Origin: GCA-2794515 sp033763335
Lineage (GTDB): Bacteria; Chloroflexota; Anaerolineae; Aggregatilineales; Phototrophicaceae
Reading direction: 5' to 3'
NCBI GenBank assembly: GCA_033763335.1
Contig: JANRKU010000031.1
Location: 6,977 to 70,976 of the forward strand
Length of the DNA: 64,000 bases
Shown: piece after piece, positions 49,612 through 58,527 of the stretch
Layout of the letters: each line of letters starts with the position of its first letter
Position numbering within the stretch: the first letter of the stretch is position 1
Position numbers and translations under genes: made by a program
The notes under the pieces: generated by a model
What the model was told of the DNA's origin: nothing
What the model saw: only the letters and a program-made list of their open reading frames with translations
Database searches by the model: none

Positions 49612-51120
49612 ATGCGCCTATTCAAAATAATTACCCTCTTATGGATAAGTCTATTGGTGTTGGGATTCAATGCCACGACTGCCCAATCAGAAAAAGCGCC
49701 ACTCGGCACAAATTTGGCGGGGATTGCCAGTTGGAATCCTGCATGGCAATTTATGGATGTGTTCAGAACAGCCCGCCCGTGGATTTCCCAATGCACAGGT
49801 TGTAATTGGGGCGAGGGGGGTGCTTTGGATTTATCCCCAGAGGGATGGGTGATGTCATTGCAAGAGGGGCAGTATGCCGAAACGATTATGCTGGATGGTG
49901 GGGTATATCCAGATGGGGATTATTTCCTCACCTATGAAGGAGAAGGGGAAATCGTTTTTAGCCTCGATTCTGCGACTATCAAAGCGAATGAACCCGGACG
50001 GATTGTTTTTACTATCAACGGGAAAAATGGGATATGGTTACAAATTGTGTCGGTGAATCCAGATGATTATATCCGCAATATCCATATTTATATGCCCACT
50101 GATGCAGAAACCACCTTCCACCCACAATTTTTAGAACGGCTACACGGCTTCACTACCCTGCGTTTTATGGATTGGATGGCGACCAATAATTCCCCCATTG
50201 TGACATGGGATGACCGCCCCAAAATGACCGATGCCCAATGGCATGACAAGGGTGTGCCTGTGGAAATCATGGTATTGCTCGCCAATACGCTTCAAGCGGA
50301 TGCGTGGTTTAATATGCCTCACCGCGCCGATGATGAGTATATCCGCCAATTTGCGACTTATGTGCGCGATAATTTGAACCCTGACCTCAAGGCTTATATC
50401 GAATATTCCAACGAGACATGGAATGGTCAATTTGAGCAGGCGCAGTATGTGATAGAACAAGGCAAGGCATTGGGACTCTCGGATGATGATTTTCAGGCGG
50501 GGTTATTTTATCATAGCCACCGTGCAGGCGAAATTTTTGCGATATGGGAAGATGTTTTTGGTGGCACAGACCGCCTTGTGCGGGTACTCGCCTCACAAGG
50601 GGCAAATTCATGGACAGGGGAACAAGTCCTCACCTACAATAATATGTACCAACACGCCGATGCACTCGCTATCGCGCCCTATTTTGGGGGATATTTGGGC
50701 GACCCATCCACCATTGAGGATGTCTTGGCGCTCGGTGTTGATGGGGTGCTGGATGCGTCTTTGGCGCATATTCAAGGCGAGGTGCGCGGATGGATAAGCG
50801 ACAATATAGCCGTGGCAAATCAATATGGGGTGGAATTGATTGCGTATGAAGGTGGGCAACATCTGACAGGCTATGCGGGTGCAGAAAATGATGACCGCCT
50901 GACAGATTTATTTATCGCTGTCAACCGCGATGAGCGTATAGGCGACTTATATATGAAATATCTGACCCAATGGGATGAATTGGGTGGTGGCTTATTCGTC
51001 AATTTTAGCGATATTTCTGAGCCATCCAAATGGGGTAGTTGGGGCGTGCTGGAATATCAGACCCAACCGCGTGAAAATGCGCCAAAATATGATGCCCTGC
51101 TGGATTTTATGGGAAAATGA
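49612..51120 (+). CDS. Secreted glycosidase-like (cellulose-binding-annotated) protein
   Basis: A protein of 502 residues. ATG 49612 is chosen for AGGAG 8 nt upstream; a TTG one codon earlier also exists. The signal peptide ends near TTAQ. The fold appears to be a (beta/alpha)8 glycosidase, with key segments FTTLRFMDWMATNNSPIVTWDDRP, LKAYIEYSNETWNGQF (the E-x-x-N-E form seen in glycosidase-like secreted proteins), LIAYEGGQHLTGY and a final WGSWGVLEYQ. Candidate acid/base and nucleophile are the Glu in YSNETW and the Glu in YEGGQH. Homologues are often labelled cellulose-binding. The first ~130 residues form a separate beta domain. Confidence 0.82.
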   Translation: MRLFKIITLLWISLLVLGFNATTAQSEKAPLGTNLAGIASWNPAWQFMDVFRTARPWISQCTGCNWGEGGALDLSPEGWVMSLQEGQYAETIMLDGGVYPDGDYFLTYEGEGEIVFSLDSATIKANEPGRIVFTINGKNGIWLQIVSVNPDDYIRNIHIYMPTDAETTFHPQFLERLHGFTTLRFMDWMATNNSPIVTWDDRPKMTDAQWHDKGVPVEIMVLLANTLQADAWFNMPHRADDEYIRQFATYVRDNLNPDLKAYIEYSNETWNGQFEQAQYVIEQGKALGLSDDDFQAGLFYHSHRAGEIFAIWEDVFGGTDRLVRVLASQGANSWTGEQVLTYNNMYQHADALAIAPYFGGYLGDPSTIEDVLALGVDGVLDASLAHIQGEVRGWISDNIAVANQYGVELIAYEGGQHLTGYAGAENDDRLTDLFIAVNRDERIGDLYMKYLTQWDELGGGLFVNFSDISEPSKWGSWGVLEYQTQPRENAPKYDALLDFMGK

Positions 51121-51161
51121 AAATCCGATTTGAATCGCCATTCGATTTTCCACAGATTTGT

Positions 51162-51167
51162 TATAAT
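51162..51167 (+). promoter_or_regulatory. Probable -10 box before the SDR gene
   Basis: TATAAT 49 nt before the ATG, without a clear -35. Confidence 0.5.
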
Positions 51168-51215
51168 CAAATGGCAAATTAATTTTTTGTGGATAAATAA
51201 AAGGAGATTTTCAAA

Positions 51216-51983
51216 ATGGAATTTAAGGGCATGACAGCAATCGTTACGGGTGGTGCATCGGGATTGGGTGAAGCCAGTGTACGCCGTTTGGTATCATTGA
51301 AGGCGAATGTGGTCATCGTAGACCGTGATGCCGATAGGGGCGAGATGCTCGCCAAAGAATTGGGCAACCATGCCCGTTTTGCCAAAGCGGATGTCACTAG
51401 CGAGGCTGATATTCAGGAGGCGGTGGATTTGGCAAAATCCGCTTTTGGCGCGGTGAATATTTTGGTCAATTGCGCGGGTGTGGGGATGGCAATGCGTACC
51501 ACGAGCAAAAATGGCGCACATCCATTAGAGGTGTTTGAGACGGTCATCAAAATTAACCTCATCGGCACATTTAATTGCATCCGTTTGGCGGCGACGGCGA
51601 TGGAAGCCAACACACCAAATACCAATGGTGAACGCGGCGTGATTGTGAATACAGCATCGGTGGCGGCGTTTGATGGTCAAATTGGTCAAGCGGCTTATTC
51701 TGCCTCTAAAGGTGGGATTGTTGGCATGACACTTCCTATTGCCCGTGATTTGGCGCGGAGTGGTATCCGTGTGGTGACGATTGCCCCCGGTTTGTTCAAT
51801 ACACCCCTATTAGCGGCGTTGCCAGAAGAAGCGCGTTTGTCATTGGGGCAACAAGTCCCCTTCCCATCCCGTTTGGGTGAACCGAGCGAATATGCGCTGA
51901 TGGTGTCGTCTATCATCGAAAACCCGATGCTAAACGGGGAGGTAATAAGATTGGATGGTGCTATCAGGATGTCTCCAAAATAA
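51216..51983 (+). CDS. SDR dehydrogenase, HSD10/3-hydroxyacyl-CoA dehydrogenase type II-like
   Basis: A protein of 255 residues with AIVTGGASGLGEASVRRL, NAD-preferring VVIVDRDADRG (Asp at the end of the second strand), ADVTSEADIQEA, LVNCAGVGMAMRTTSKNG and catalytic YSASKGG. The insertion after NCAG and the close of the fold at SRLGEPSEYALMV..NPMLNGEVIRLDGAIRM match the 3-hydroxyacyl-CoA dehydrogenase/HSD17B10 type used in branched-chain and fatty acyl oxidation. All catalytic residues are present. AAAGGAG is upstream. No beta-oxidation partner gene lies next to it. Confidence 0.93.
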   Translation: MEFKGMTAIVTGGASGLGEASVRRLVSLKANVVIVDRDADRGEMLAKELGNHARFAKADVTSEADIQEAVDLAKSAFGAVNILVNCAGVGMAMRTTSKNGAHPLEVFETVIKINLIGTFNCIRLAATAMEANTPNTNGERGVIVNTASVAAFDGQIGQAAYSASKGGIVGMTLPIARDLARSGIRVVTIAPGLFNTPLLAALPEEARLSLGQQVPFPSRLGEPSEYALMVSSIIENPMLNGEVIRLDGAIRMSPK

Positions 51984-51992
51984 AAATACCCC

Positions 51993-52022
51993 AAAAGGCG
52001 CTTTATGCGCCTTTTTTTATTT
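51993..52022 (+). terminator. Rho-independent terminator
   Basis: Nine-bp arms AAAAGGCGC / GCGCCTTTT, a 5 nt loop and a T-run. Confidence 0.92.
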
Positions 52023-52071
52023 AATCAAAGCAAAATCTGACCTTTTCAATGCGTGCCATTGGTTAGTATAT

Positions 52072-52920
52072 CTAGCGCAACAATACCTTTATGCCAAATG
52101 CTTTTTTAATCACTTGTGTAATTTTGCGGAGATAGACGATAAACCTTGACCCTGTGAAAACATAAAACTCATATGTCCCTTGTGGTGTATAGCCTAGCTT
52201 CTGCGCCATCTTCGCAGAAATTTCGGTAGCCGCATCCCAACTAGGGACTAAATTATTTTCGAGGCTGTGAATGATTAAATGAGCCGCCGCAACAGTCGCA
52301 AGCCCTTTTCCGCGATAATCTGGCTTGGTATCAATTTGAATCTCGATTCCCGTCTTTGATATAGCGAATGTTGACGCTACACAGGCAACTGTTTCGCCTT
52401 CACATACACAATAACCAAAGCCACGCGCCACAAAATCATCTGGAGAATCAAAGGTTACACCATGATAACTTGCAAACTCATTTTCCTTATCTTCAAGTAA
52501 AGATTTTGCTAAAACGGTATCTATTTTTTTAACTTGAAATCCATCTGGCAATTTTGTGCTTAGTTCTCGCAACGTTGCCATATTTAAATTTTCACTGGAG
52601 AAGGCATGACGTTCAAGACGAACCCATTTTCCGGGATGGACTTTTTTAGCCACTTTCTCAAAATGAGGAGATGCCACAAATATCCTCGCAAATCTCGGTA
52701 TATTTTTGAGATAGGTATAAGCCGATGGATGGCTCAAGTCTCCCCCCAGAAAAACAACCTGTACTGCTGGTAATTCTAAAACGCCAAAAGTCGGTTTTTC
52801 GGCATCCATATATGCTTTGCCCATATAATCATCCAAAATAGCATCTGCCATTTGGTCGCCGTTATGTCCTGTAAAGAGGTCAGCCATTTGCTGTCTACGA
52901 TTATTTTTGACTTCAATCAT
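52072..52920 (-). CDS. GNAT-family acetyltransferase
   Basis: A protein of 282 residues from ATG 52920, which follows GGAG by 7 nt; in-frame sequence to 53247 would run across the neighbouring gene's start. The N-terminal half is a regulatory or pseudo-GNAT domain (FLGGDLSHPSAYTYLKNIPRFARIFVASPHFEKVAKK). The C-terminal half has the acetyl-CoA loop IDTKPDYRGKGLATVAAAHLI, followed by VPSWDAATEISAKMAQKLGYTPQG, typical of the GNAT_acetyltran (PF12746) group. The substrate is unknown. AT-rich relative to its neighbours. It is divergent from the alpha/beta hydrolase gene. Confidence 0.86.
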   Translation of the reverse strand: MIEVKNNRRQQMADLFTGHNGDQMADAILDDYMGKAYMDAEKPTFGVLELPAVQVVFLGGDLSHPSAYTYLKNIPRFARIFVASPHFEKVAKKVHPGKWVRLERHAFSSENLNMATLRELSTKLPDGFQVKKIDTVLAKSLLEDKENEFASYHGVTFDSPDDFVARGFGYCVCEGETVACVASTFAISKTGIEIQIDTKPDYRGKGLATVAAAHLIIHSLENNLVPSWDAATEISAKMAQKLGYTPQGTYEFYVFTGSRFIVYLRKITQVIKKAFGIKVLLR

Positions 52921-53104
52921 ATCCATGCTCCAATTATTGTTACTTGATATTACTGATACTACGCAAATGGATAGCCAAAGTTGTATATAGATTCTCAAGC
53001 AGTTTTTATTTTGATATGCTTTAATTTGATACATGCTTTTGATATTTTCTGATACTGACTTAAAATATGACACATTCAAATCTTCATCCGCATAAGGACA
53101 ATCT

Positions 53105-54058
53105 ATGAAAAAGTGGCTACGCCGATTCTTATTTTTAGTTGTCGGGCTTATCGTTATTGCCCTAGTTATCCCATTTATTATCCCCATCAATACAGGAGGC
53201 ATAGACCCCAAAACCCTTGTAGATGACCCTAATGGGGCATTTATCACACTCCAAAATGTCAGTATCTATTATGAAGATAGAGGGGATAAAGATGCGCCTG
53301 TTGTGCTATTCATACACGGCTTATTCGGCTCTACTGAGACATGGCGTTATAACGATAATACGATTGCAGAGGCGGGGTATCGGGTCATCAGTTTTGACCG
53401 TCCTGGATTTGGATTATCAGAAAAAAGCGAGTCGTTCAATTATGGGGTGGGCAACCAAGCCGATTTAACGGCACAATTTCTGGATGCGTTGGCTATCGAA
53501 AAAGCCGTGATTGTCGGGCATAGCGCAGGTGGGAATGTGGCGACACATTTCGCCGTGAGACATCCTAATTATGTCGAAAAATTAGTGTTGGTAGATGCCG
53601 CTGTCCTCGCAGGAGGTCCACCACCGTTTGTTGGGGGATTTTTGCGCTTCCCTCCGATATGGCGCTGGGGGCGCATAGGCTTGCAAGCCGCCTTCACCCG
53701 CCAACGTCTTGAAGATTCTCTGGCATCATTTTATGTTGACTCCTCATTTCTCACCGAAGCCGATTACGATGCTTATTGGCGTGCCTTTCAAACACCCAAT
53801 TGGGATATTGGCTTATTAGGGCTTACACGGGATAGCGCAGGAAATTTGTTATCCGAATCTGTCATACGCGGAATTACAGCCGATACCTTATTGATTTGGG
53901 GCGATAAAGACACCGTAACACCGGTTGCTGATGGCGAAAAATTAGATGGATGGATACCCAATAGCCAGCTTCAATTTATCGAAAATGCGGGGCATCAGCC
54001 ATTTGAAGAAAAAGCGGATGAATTTAACACTCTGCTGATTAATTATTTGGATAGTTAA
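53105..54058 (+). CDS. Membrane-anchored alpha/beta hydrolase
   Basis: A protein of 317 residues. The N-terminal helix (about residues 8-28) is an uncleaved anchor. The hydrolase core has FIHGLFGSTETW, the nucleophile elbow VIVGHSAGGNVA, an acid strand LLIWGDKDTVTP and AGHQPFEE carrying the His. These residues form a complete Ser-Asp-His triad. The long loop after the nucleophile (GGPPPFVGGFLRFPPIW) is a lid. It looks like a haloalkane-dehalogenase or lipase-like esterase facing outward; the substrate is unknown. AAGGA lies 7 nt before the ATG. A bidirectional terminator follows. Confidence 0.92.
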   Translation: MKKWLRRFLFLVVGLIVIALVIPFIIPINTGGIDPKTLVDDPNGAFITLQNVSIYYEDRGDKDAPVVLFIHGLFGSTETWRYNDNTIAEAGYRVISFDRPGFGLSEKSESFNYGVGNQADLTAQFLDALAIEKAVIVGHSAGGNVATHFAVRHPNYVEKLVLVDAAVLAGGPPPFVGGFLRFPPIWRWGRIGLQAAFTRQRLEDSLASFYVDSSFLTEADYDAYWRAFQTPNWDIGLLGLTRDSAGNLLSESVIRGITADTLLIWGDKDTVTPVADGEKLDGWIPNSQLQFIENAGHQPFEEKADEFNTLLINYLDS

Positions 54059-54091
54059 ATCAAAAGACCCCGTAAATGGGGTCTTTTTGAT
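54059..54091. terminator. Bidirectional terminator
   Basis: Ten-bp arms AAAAGACCCC / GGGGTCTTTT with a 6 nt loop, A-rich on the left and T-rich on the right; shared by the convergent hydrolase and decarboxylase genes. Confidence 0.92.
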
Positions 54092-54094
54092 GAT

Positions 54095-55453
54095 TTAGCG
54101 CGAGGCAATAACCTCATTTGCCACACGAATCATTGCCTCTAGGCTCTGCTCAATATCGGCGGGGGTGGTCGCCCAACTGGATACACTGATTCGCATAGCG
54201 GTGCGTCCTTGCCAGACTGTCCGACCCGCCCATAGTGTGCCTTCCGCCTGAATCGCTTTGATGACAGCATCAGTCGTTGGGGCATCCCCAAATGCAACCA
54301 CCACCTGATTCAACACAACATCATTCAACACCGAAAATCCCGCTTGTGATAAGCCATCCGCAAAAAGGCGGGCGAGGGCGCAATTTTGCTCAATCATTTG
54401 GCTAACGCCAGATTTGCCAAGTGTCCGTAACGCACCCCACACATCCAATGCACGCGCACAGCGCGAAAATTCTGGGACAAGATTGGCGGGGTCGCGCTGA
54501 ACGCTGGCAGTGAGATAAGCGGCATTGGTGGACATCGCGCCGAGTAGTGCCTCTTCGTGTTTGCAGAATACAATGCCACTATCATAAGGCACATTCAGCC
54601 ATTTATGGGCATCGGTTGTCCACGAATCGGCTAGGGCAATGCCATCGCCTAATGGGGCAAGTTCATCAGAAGCCAATGCCCATAACCCAAATGCCGCATC
54701 CACATGCACCCATGCCCCGTGTGCATGTGCCTTTTCACAAATTTCTTTGGCGGGGTCAAATGCACCACTATTCACATTCCCAGATTGAATACACACGATG
54801 GTCATCGCATCTAAGTAGGGCATTTGGTCGGGTATCATGCGCCCTTGTTCATCCACAGGCACGCGAATGAGGCGATTGCGCCCAAATCCGAGCATACTCA
54901 ATGCCTTAAGGACGCTGATATGCACCTCATCGCCCACAACGACTTTTATTTCTGGGGCATTAAATAAGCCATCAGCCTCAACATCCCACCCTTGCCGTTT
55001 GAGCAACAGGTGACGTGCCGCCGCCAATGCCGTAAAATTTGCCATCGTTGCTCCAGAGACAAATGCACCTGCGGTTTGGGCTGGAAATCCGAATAGGTCT
55101 ATCAGCCAACGTAAGGCAACGGTTTCGATTTTTGCGACGATAGGGGATGTCAGATATAACGCGCCGTTTTGGTCCCATGTGGTCGCTAACCAATTGGTGG
55201 CGTGGGTGATGGGCAACATGCCCCCCGTGACAAATCCAAAATAACGCCTGCCTGTATTGGCAACAGTAGCGGGTGAGCCATAGGTATCGAGCAGGGCGAG
55301 GGTTTCATGTGGAGATTGAGATGTGAGGGGCATGGCTTCATCAAACGCGCTCATGCCTGCAAGTGCCTCTGGTGATGGAAAAACCGCACGATTATCGAGC
55401 GAGTGTTGATAGGCAAGTGCGCGTTGATAGGCATCGTGTAGTAAATCGGACAT
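54095..55453 (-). CDS. Group II pyridoxal-phosphate decarboxylase family protein
   Basis: A protein of 452 residues with TTWDQNGALYLTSPIVAKIE, the PLP phosphate-binding GAFVSGATMANFTALAAAR, ring-stacking VHVDAAFG and the Schiff-base lysine in TTDAHKWLNVPYDSG. The C-terminal RISVSSWATTPADIEQSLEAM is typical. These features place it with aromatic-L-amino-acid/glutamate/aspartate decarboxylases; the exact amino acid is not determinable from these motifs. A serine rather than threonine precedes the Gly in the phosphate loop. It has its own region and ends at a bidirectional terminator. Confidence 0.92.
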   Translation of the reverse strand: MSDLLHDAYQRALAYQHSLDNRAVFPSPEALAGMSAFDEAMPLTSQSPHETLALLDTYGSPATVANTGRRYFGFVTGGMLPITHATNWLATTWDQNGALYLTSPIVAKIETVALRWLIDLFGFPAQTAGAFVSGATMANFTALAAARHLLLKRQGWDVEADGLFNAPEIKVVVGDEVHISVLKALSMLGFGRNRLIRVPVDEQGRMIPDQMPYLDAMTIVCIQSGNVNSGAFDPAKEICEKAHAHGAWVHVDAAFGLWALASDELAPLGDGIALADSWTTDAHKWLNVPYDSGIVFCKHEEALLGAMSTNAAYLTASVQRDPANLVPEFSRCARALDVWGALRTLGKSGVSQMIEQNCALARLFADGLSQAGFSVLNDVVLNQVVVAFGDAPTTDAVIKAIQAEGTLWAGRTVWQGRTAMRISVSSWATTPADIEQSLEAMIRVANEVIASR

Positions 55454-55504
55454 GCTTTATATCCCCTTCCTTGATTTTTAATAAGTAGGAGATATTTTAG
55501 CATA

Positions 55505-55540
55505 AACAAAAACAGGGCGTGGTGTGCGCCCTGTTTTATA
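55505..55540 (-). terminator. Terminator of the DoxX gene
   Basis: Eleven-bp perfect arms AAAACAGGGCG / CGCCCTGTTTT, a 7 nt loop and, on the minus strand, a TTTTTGTTTATG tail. Confidence 0.9.
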
Positions 55541-55564
55541 GAGTAACAATGAGGTGTTTTTTGT

Positions 55565-56167
55565 TCAGTCGCCTACGCCAACTGTGGCGGGCGTTCCTTT
55601 GATTTCTTCAACTTTTTTGCCTCTGCCCCATGGCGTACCGAGCCAGTTGAGCAGGAAGTAGTCTAAGCCGATGAAGCCTGCGGTCTTCCATGCGAAGATG
55701 AGAACAAGGGCGACCAAGAAGAGCAACGGATTGGTGCTGGCAGAACCCGCCAACATAAAGTTGAAGTTCATGAATGCGCCGAAGAAAGCGGCGATACCAA
55801 CGAATGCACCGACAACGAGGGCAATACCGATGAAGAGTTCACCATAAGCGACGAGTTTCGCAAACCATGTGTAGGCTTGGGCATCCAACATACCTTGTAA
55901 GAAATCACGATACCAGTCAAAGCTGATGGGAGGGCGACCACCTTCTGGTATAGCAACTGCGCGTGTCCAATAGCCTTGTAGGGCGGCACCTGTTTCGACC
56001 CATGCGGGGTCATTGATTTTGTGGCTGGCGGCATCAAGCCATTGCCATCCAAGCCAGACACGGGCGGCTAACCAAAGCACAGAAAAACGGACATCGGTGA
56101 AAAGGCGGGTGACGAATTTGGGGTCTTCTACGACACGGTGTTGTTTAACCTTCAGAAAGTCTAACAT
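55565..56167 (-). CDS. DoxX-family (thiosulfate:quinone oxidoreductase-like) membrane protein
   Basis: A protein of 200 residues with four membrane helices. The first is preceded by VRFSVLWLAARVWLGWQWLDAASHKIN, the DoxX/DoxD motif with a conserved K/H pair. The last three helices include GELFIGIALVVGAFVGIAAFFGAFMN and LIFAWKTAGFIGLDYFLL. DoxX relatives are small quinone-linked subunits. AAGGAG lies upstream of the ATG on the minus strand. It lies 128 bp downstream of the two-component genes in the same direction, so it may be their target or part of the same transcript. Confidence 0.9.
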   Translation of the reverse strand: MLDFLKVKQHRVVEDPKFVTRLFTDVRFSVLWLAARVWLGWQWLDAASHKINDPAWVETGAALQGYWTRAVAIPEGGRPPISFDWYRDFLQGMLDAQAYTWFAKLVAYGELFIGIALVVGAFVGIAAFFGAFMNFNFMLAGSASTNPLLFLVALVLIFAWKTAGFIGLDYFLLNWLGTPWGRGKKVEEIKGTPATVGVGD

Positions 56168-56295
56168 GATGTTTTCTCCTTGTTTTAATCACTAGATTGC
56201 TTATTCGTTCATGTTTCTATCATAGGTCTTTTCAAGGAGTTTCTGTAGCAGGCAAAACCCGCTATTTTTGATGAGTTTGTGTAGGGGTTTTCCCC

Positions 56296-56943
56296 TCATT
56301 CATCCAAATGCCCGTGTGCTATAGCCGATTTGACCAATTGGGCGCGGGTTTGAATATCCAGTTTTTCCATGCCCCGCGCACGGTAGGTCTCGACTGTCTT
56401 TTGACTCAAAAATAATTCTTCGGCAATTTCGGTATTGGTATAACCCAATGCCACCCGCTTGAGGACATCAAATTCACGCTCAGATAGCGATTTCCATGGG
56501 TCAATATCAGGTGTAGGTAGTGTTGGGGGTTTGATGAGATATTGGGTCATGGCAGAGTGAATATACATCTCGCCGCGCATGACGGCTTCTATCGCCATCA
56601 ACAATTCAACATCAGCCACTTTTTTGAGCAAGTACCCAGATGCCCCTGCTTGTATGGCTTGTTGCAAATAATTGCCATCTTCGTGCATGGTCAAAATGAG
56701 GATTTTGGTATTTGGGGCGTTTTGGCGCACTTGTGGGATGATAGATAAGCCATCGGCTTCGGGCATATTGATGTCTAAAAGCAAGACATCTGGTTGATGT
56801 TCACTCGCTAATGCAAGGGCTTGGGTGCCTGTACTGGCTTCTGCAATCACACTAAGGTGAGGCTGATTATTGAGCAATAAACGCAACCCAGAGCGCAACA
56901 CCGTATGGTCATCGGCAAGGACAATGCGAATAGGGTTTGTCAT
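56296..56943 (-). CDS. NarL/LuxR-type response regulator
   Basis: A protein of 215 residues. The receiver domain has phosphorylation site D57 (VLLLDINMPEADG), the acidic pair DDH at 11-12 and the Lys switch (LLKKVAD). The C-terminal LuxR-type HTH is LSEREFDVLKRVALGYTNTEIAEELFLSQKTVETYRARGMEKL. Its start overlaps the histidine kinase stop by 4 nt, so the pair is coupled. It should bind DNA when phosphorylated by that kinase. Possible targets include the downstream doxX-like gene. Confidence 0.94.
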   Translation of the reverse strand: MTNPIRIVLADDHTVLRSGLRLLLNNQPHLSVIAEASTGTQALALASEHQPDVLLLDINMPEADGLSIIPQVRQNAPNTKILILTMHEDGNYLQQAIQAGASGYLLKKVADVELLMAIEAVMRGEMYIHSAMTQYLIKPPTLPTPDIDPWKSLSEREFDVLKRVALGYTNTEIAEELFLSQKTVETYRARGMEKLDIQTRAQLVKSAIAHGHLDE

Positions 56944-58388
56944 AGGGCGCTACTTTCTGTTATGGAGTAAGGTAAATCAATATAAAGGCTTGTGCCTTGT
57001 TGCGGTGCAGATTCTATTTGCAACGTTCCACCCAATAACCCTGCCCGTTCTGTCATTCCCCGCAATCCAAGACTCTTTTTATGTTGCAAAACCATATCGG
57101 GATTAAACCCAATACCATCATCTTCTATGATAATTTTGATTCTATTCGCTTGGCAAGATATAACAAGGCTAATGGTGGTTGCTTGGGCATATCGGGCGAT
57201 ATTGGTCAATCCTTCTTGGATAATCCGATAGATGGTCGTCTCAATTTCTGGCGCGAGGCGTTTTTCAATCCCCCGAAAAGTCACTTCAGTTGGAATATGA
57301 TGACGGGCAATATACTCATGGACATAATTTTCGACTGCGCTCACCAATCCCAAATCGTCTAAGGCGCTCGGACGCAACCGCCACGAAATATTGCGGATTT
57401 CATCCAATGTGGTGGCGACTATCTCGCGCAAATCATCCACACGGTTGGCAATATGGTCTTGTGAAGGGGATTGTTTGATATTTTGTAACCCCACCAATAA
57501 TGAGGTGAGCGATTGGCTGGTGCTATCATGCAATTCACGGGCGATGCGCTGGCGCTCATTTTCTTGTGCCAAAATCACCCCATTGATATATTGGTTGCGT
57601 AGGCGTTCCCGTTCATGGCGTTCTTTATCGGCTTGTGCCAATGATTCTGTCATGCGATTAAACGCGGTGGCGAGTTCACCAATTTCATCATCTGCCCAAC
57701 GAGGGACGCGCACATCAAAATCACCTTCTGCAACGGCATGAGTCGCGCTGACCAAATGTTGAATAGGGCGGGTTAATACCCATGTGAGAAAAAATGCCGC
57801 CATAAAACCAATAGCGACCATGACCAATGTGATAGAAAAGAGGCGTAAGGCGACTAAATTCACCATTTCATGAATACGACTGGTCGAAAGCCCAAGCTGT
57901 AACACCCAGTCGGTATTGGGGATAGTGCCATGAAATTCAATGGTTGCCCCGCCATTGATGATAAAAACGGGATGCCTACCGTGTGGATGGGGGGATGGGG
58001 TAGCTGATGTGATAGTCGGCTCTCCCTCGCTAAATAGGATAGCCTCATCACTATTTTTCACCAAAATATAATCCACCCTCGTGTTATGGCTTTCGGATGA
58101 ATAATGAGCTTTGCGCTCTGTCAGCAACAAGCGCAAATCGGCATAATTATCATCGGTCGTGAGCCTATCGCCAGCATCTTGGGCGATATTATTCGCCAAA
58201 ATGACCCCTTGCTCTTCCAGTTCAAATGACAGGGTTTCGATGAGTACCGAGCGCATTTGTATAATCATAGCGCCACCTAGCAGGATAATCACCCCCAAAA
58301 CGATGCCCAACACCTTCACACGGATGCTCACCGCCCCTGCATATTTCCATGTCCTTTGAATTGCCGTTGATTGCGTAATTTTATTCAT
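56940..58388 (-). CDS. Sensor histidine kinase (NarX/LiaS-like, HisKA_3)
   Basis: A protein of 482 residues from ATG 58388, with AGGATTA about 9 nt upstream; in-frame starts further out lack a site. Two membrane helices (about residues 27-44 and 183-205) flank an extracellular sensor of about 140 residues. This includes a His-rich loop TPSPHPHGRHPVF that could bind a metal. HAMP follows (about 206-257), then the HisKA_3 phosphoacceptor H287 (RIARELHDSTSQS) and a HATPase domain with DDGIGFNP and GLRGMTERAGLLGG. The stop overlaps the response regulator start. Confidence 0.93.
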   Translation of the reverse strand: MNKITQSTAIQRTWKYAGAVSIRVKVLGIVLGVIILLGGAMIIQMRSVLIETLSFELEEQGVILANNIAQDAGDRLTTDDNYADLRLLLTERKAHYSSESHNTRVDYILVKNSDEAILFSEGEPTITSATPSPHPHGRHPVFIINGGATIEFHGTIPNTDWVLQLGLSTSRIHEMVNLVALRLFSITLVMVAIGFMAAFFLTWVLTRPIQHLVSATHAVAEGDFDVRVPRWADDEIGELATAFNRMTESLAQADKERHERERLRNQYINGVILAQENERQRIARELHDSTSQSLTSLLVGLQNIKQSPSQDHIANRVDDLREIVATTLDEIRNISWRLRPSALDDLGLVSAVENYVHEYIARHHIPTEVTFRGIEKRLAPEIETTIYRIIQEGLTNIARYAQATTISLVISCQANRIKIIIEDDGIGFNPDMVLQHKKSLGLRGMTERAGLLGGTLQIESAPQQGTSLYIDLPYSITESSAL

Positions 58389-58527
58389 AGCCGATAATCC
58401 TGTCCGATAGATACCCTCATTATGCGCGTTCATGAGCAATAGTGCATAGTGCCACACACGAAAATGATTTTTTACATGGCATGTGGTACAGTATCCACAA
58501 AATAAATCGGCACAAAAGGATGTTTTT

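Noticed and set aside
52072..53247. Full 391-codon frame for the GNAT gene
   Set aside because: The extra N-terminal part is antisense to the start of the alpha/beta hydrolase gene, while ATG 52920 has a proper ribosome site.
56283..56296. AGGGG-tttt-CCCCT hairpin after the response regulator as a terminator
   Set aside because: No U-tract on either strand, so termination cannot be supported.
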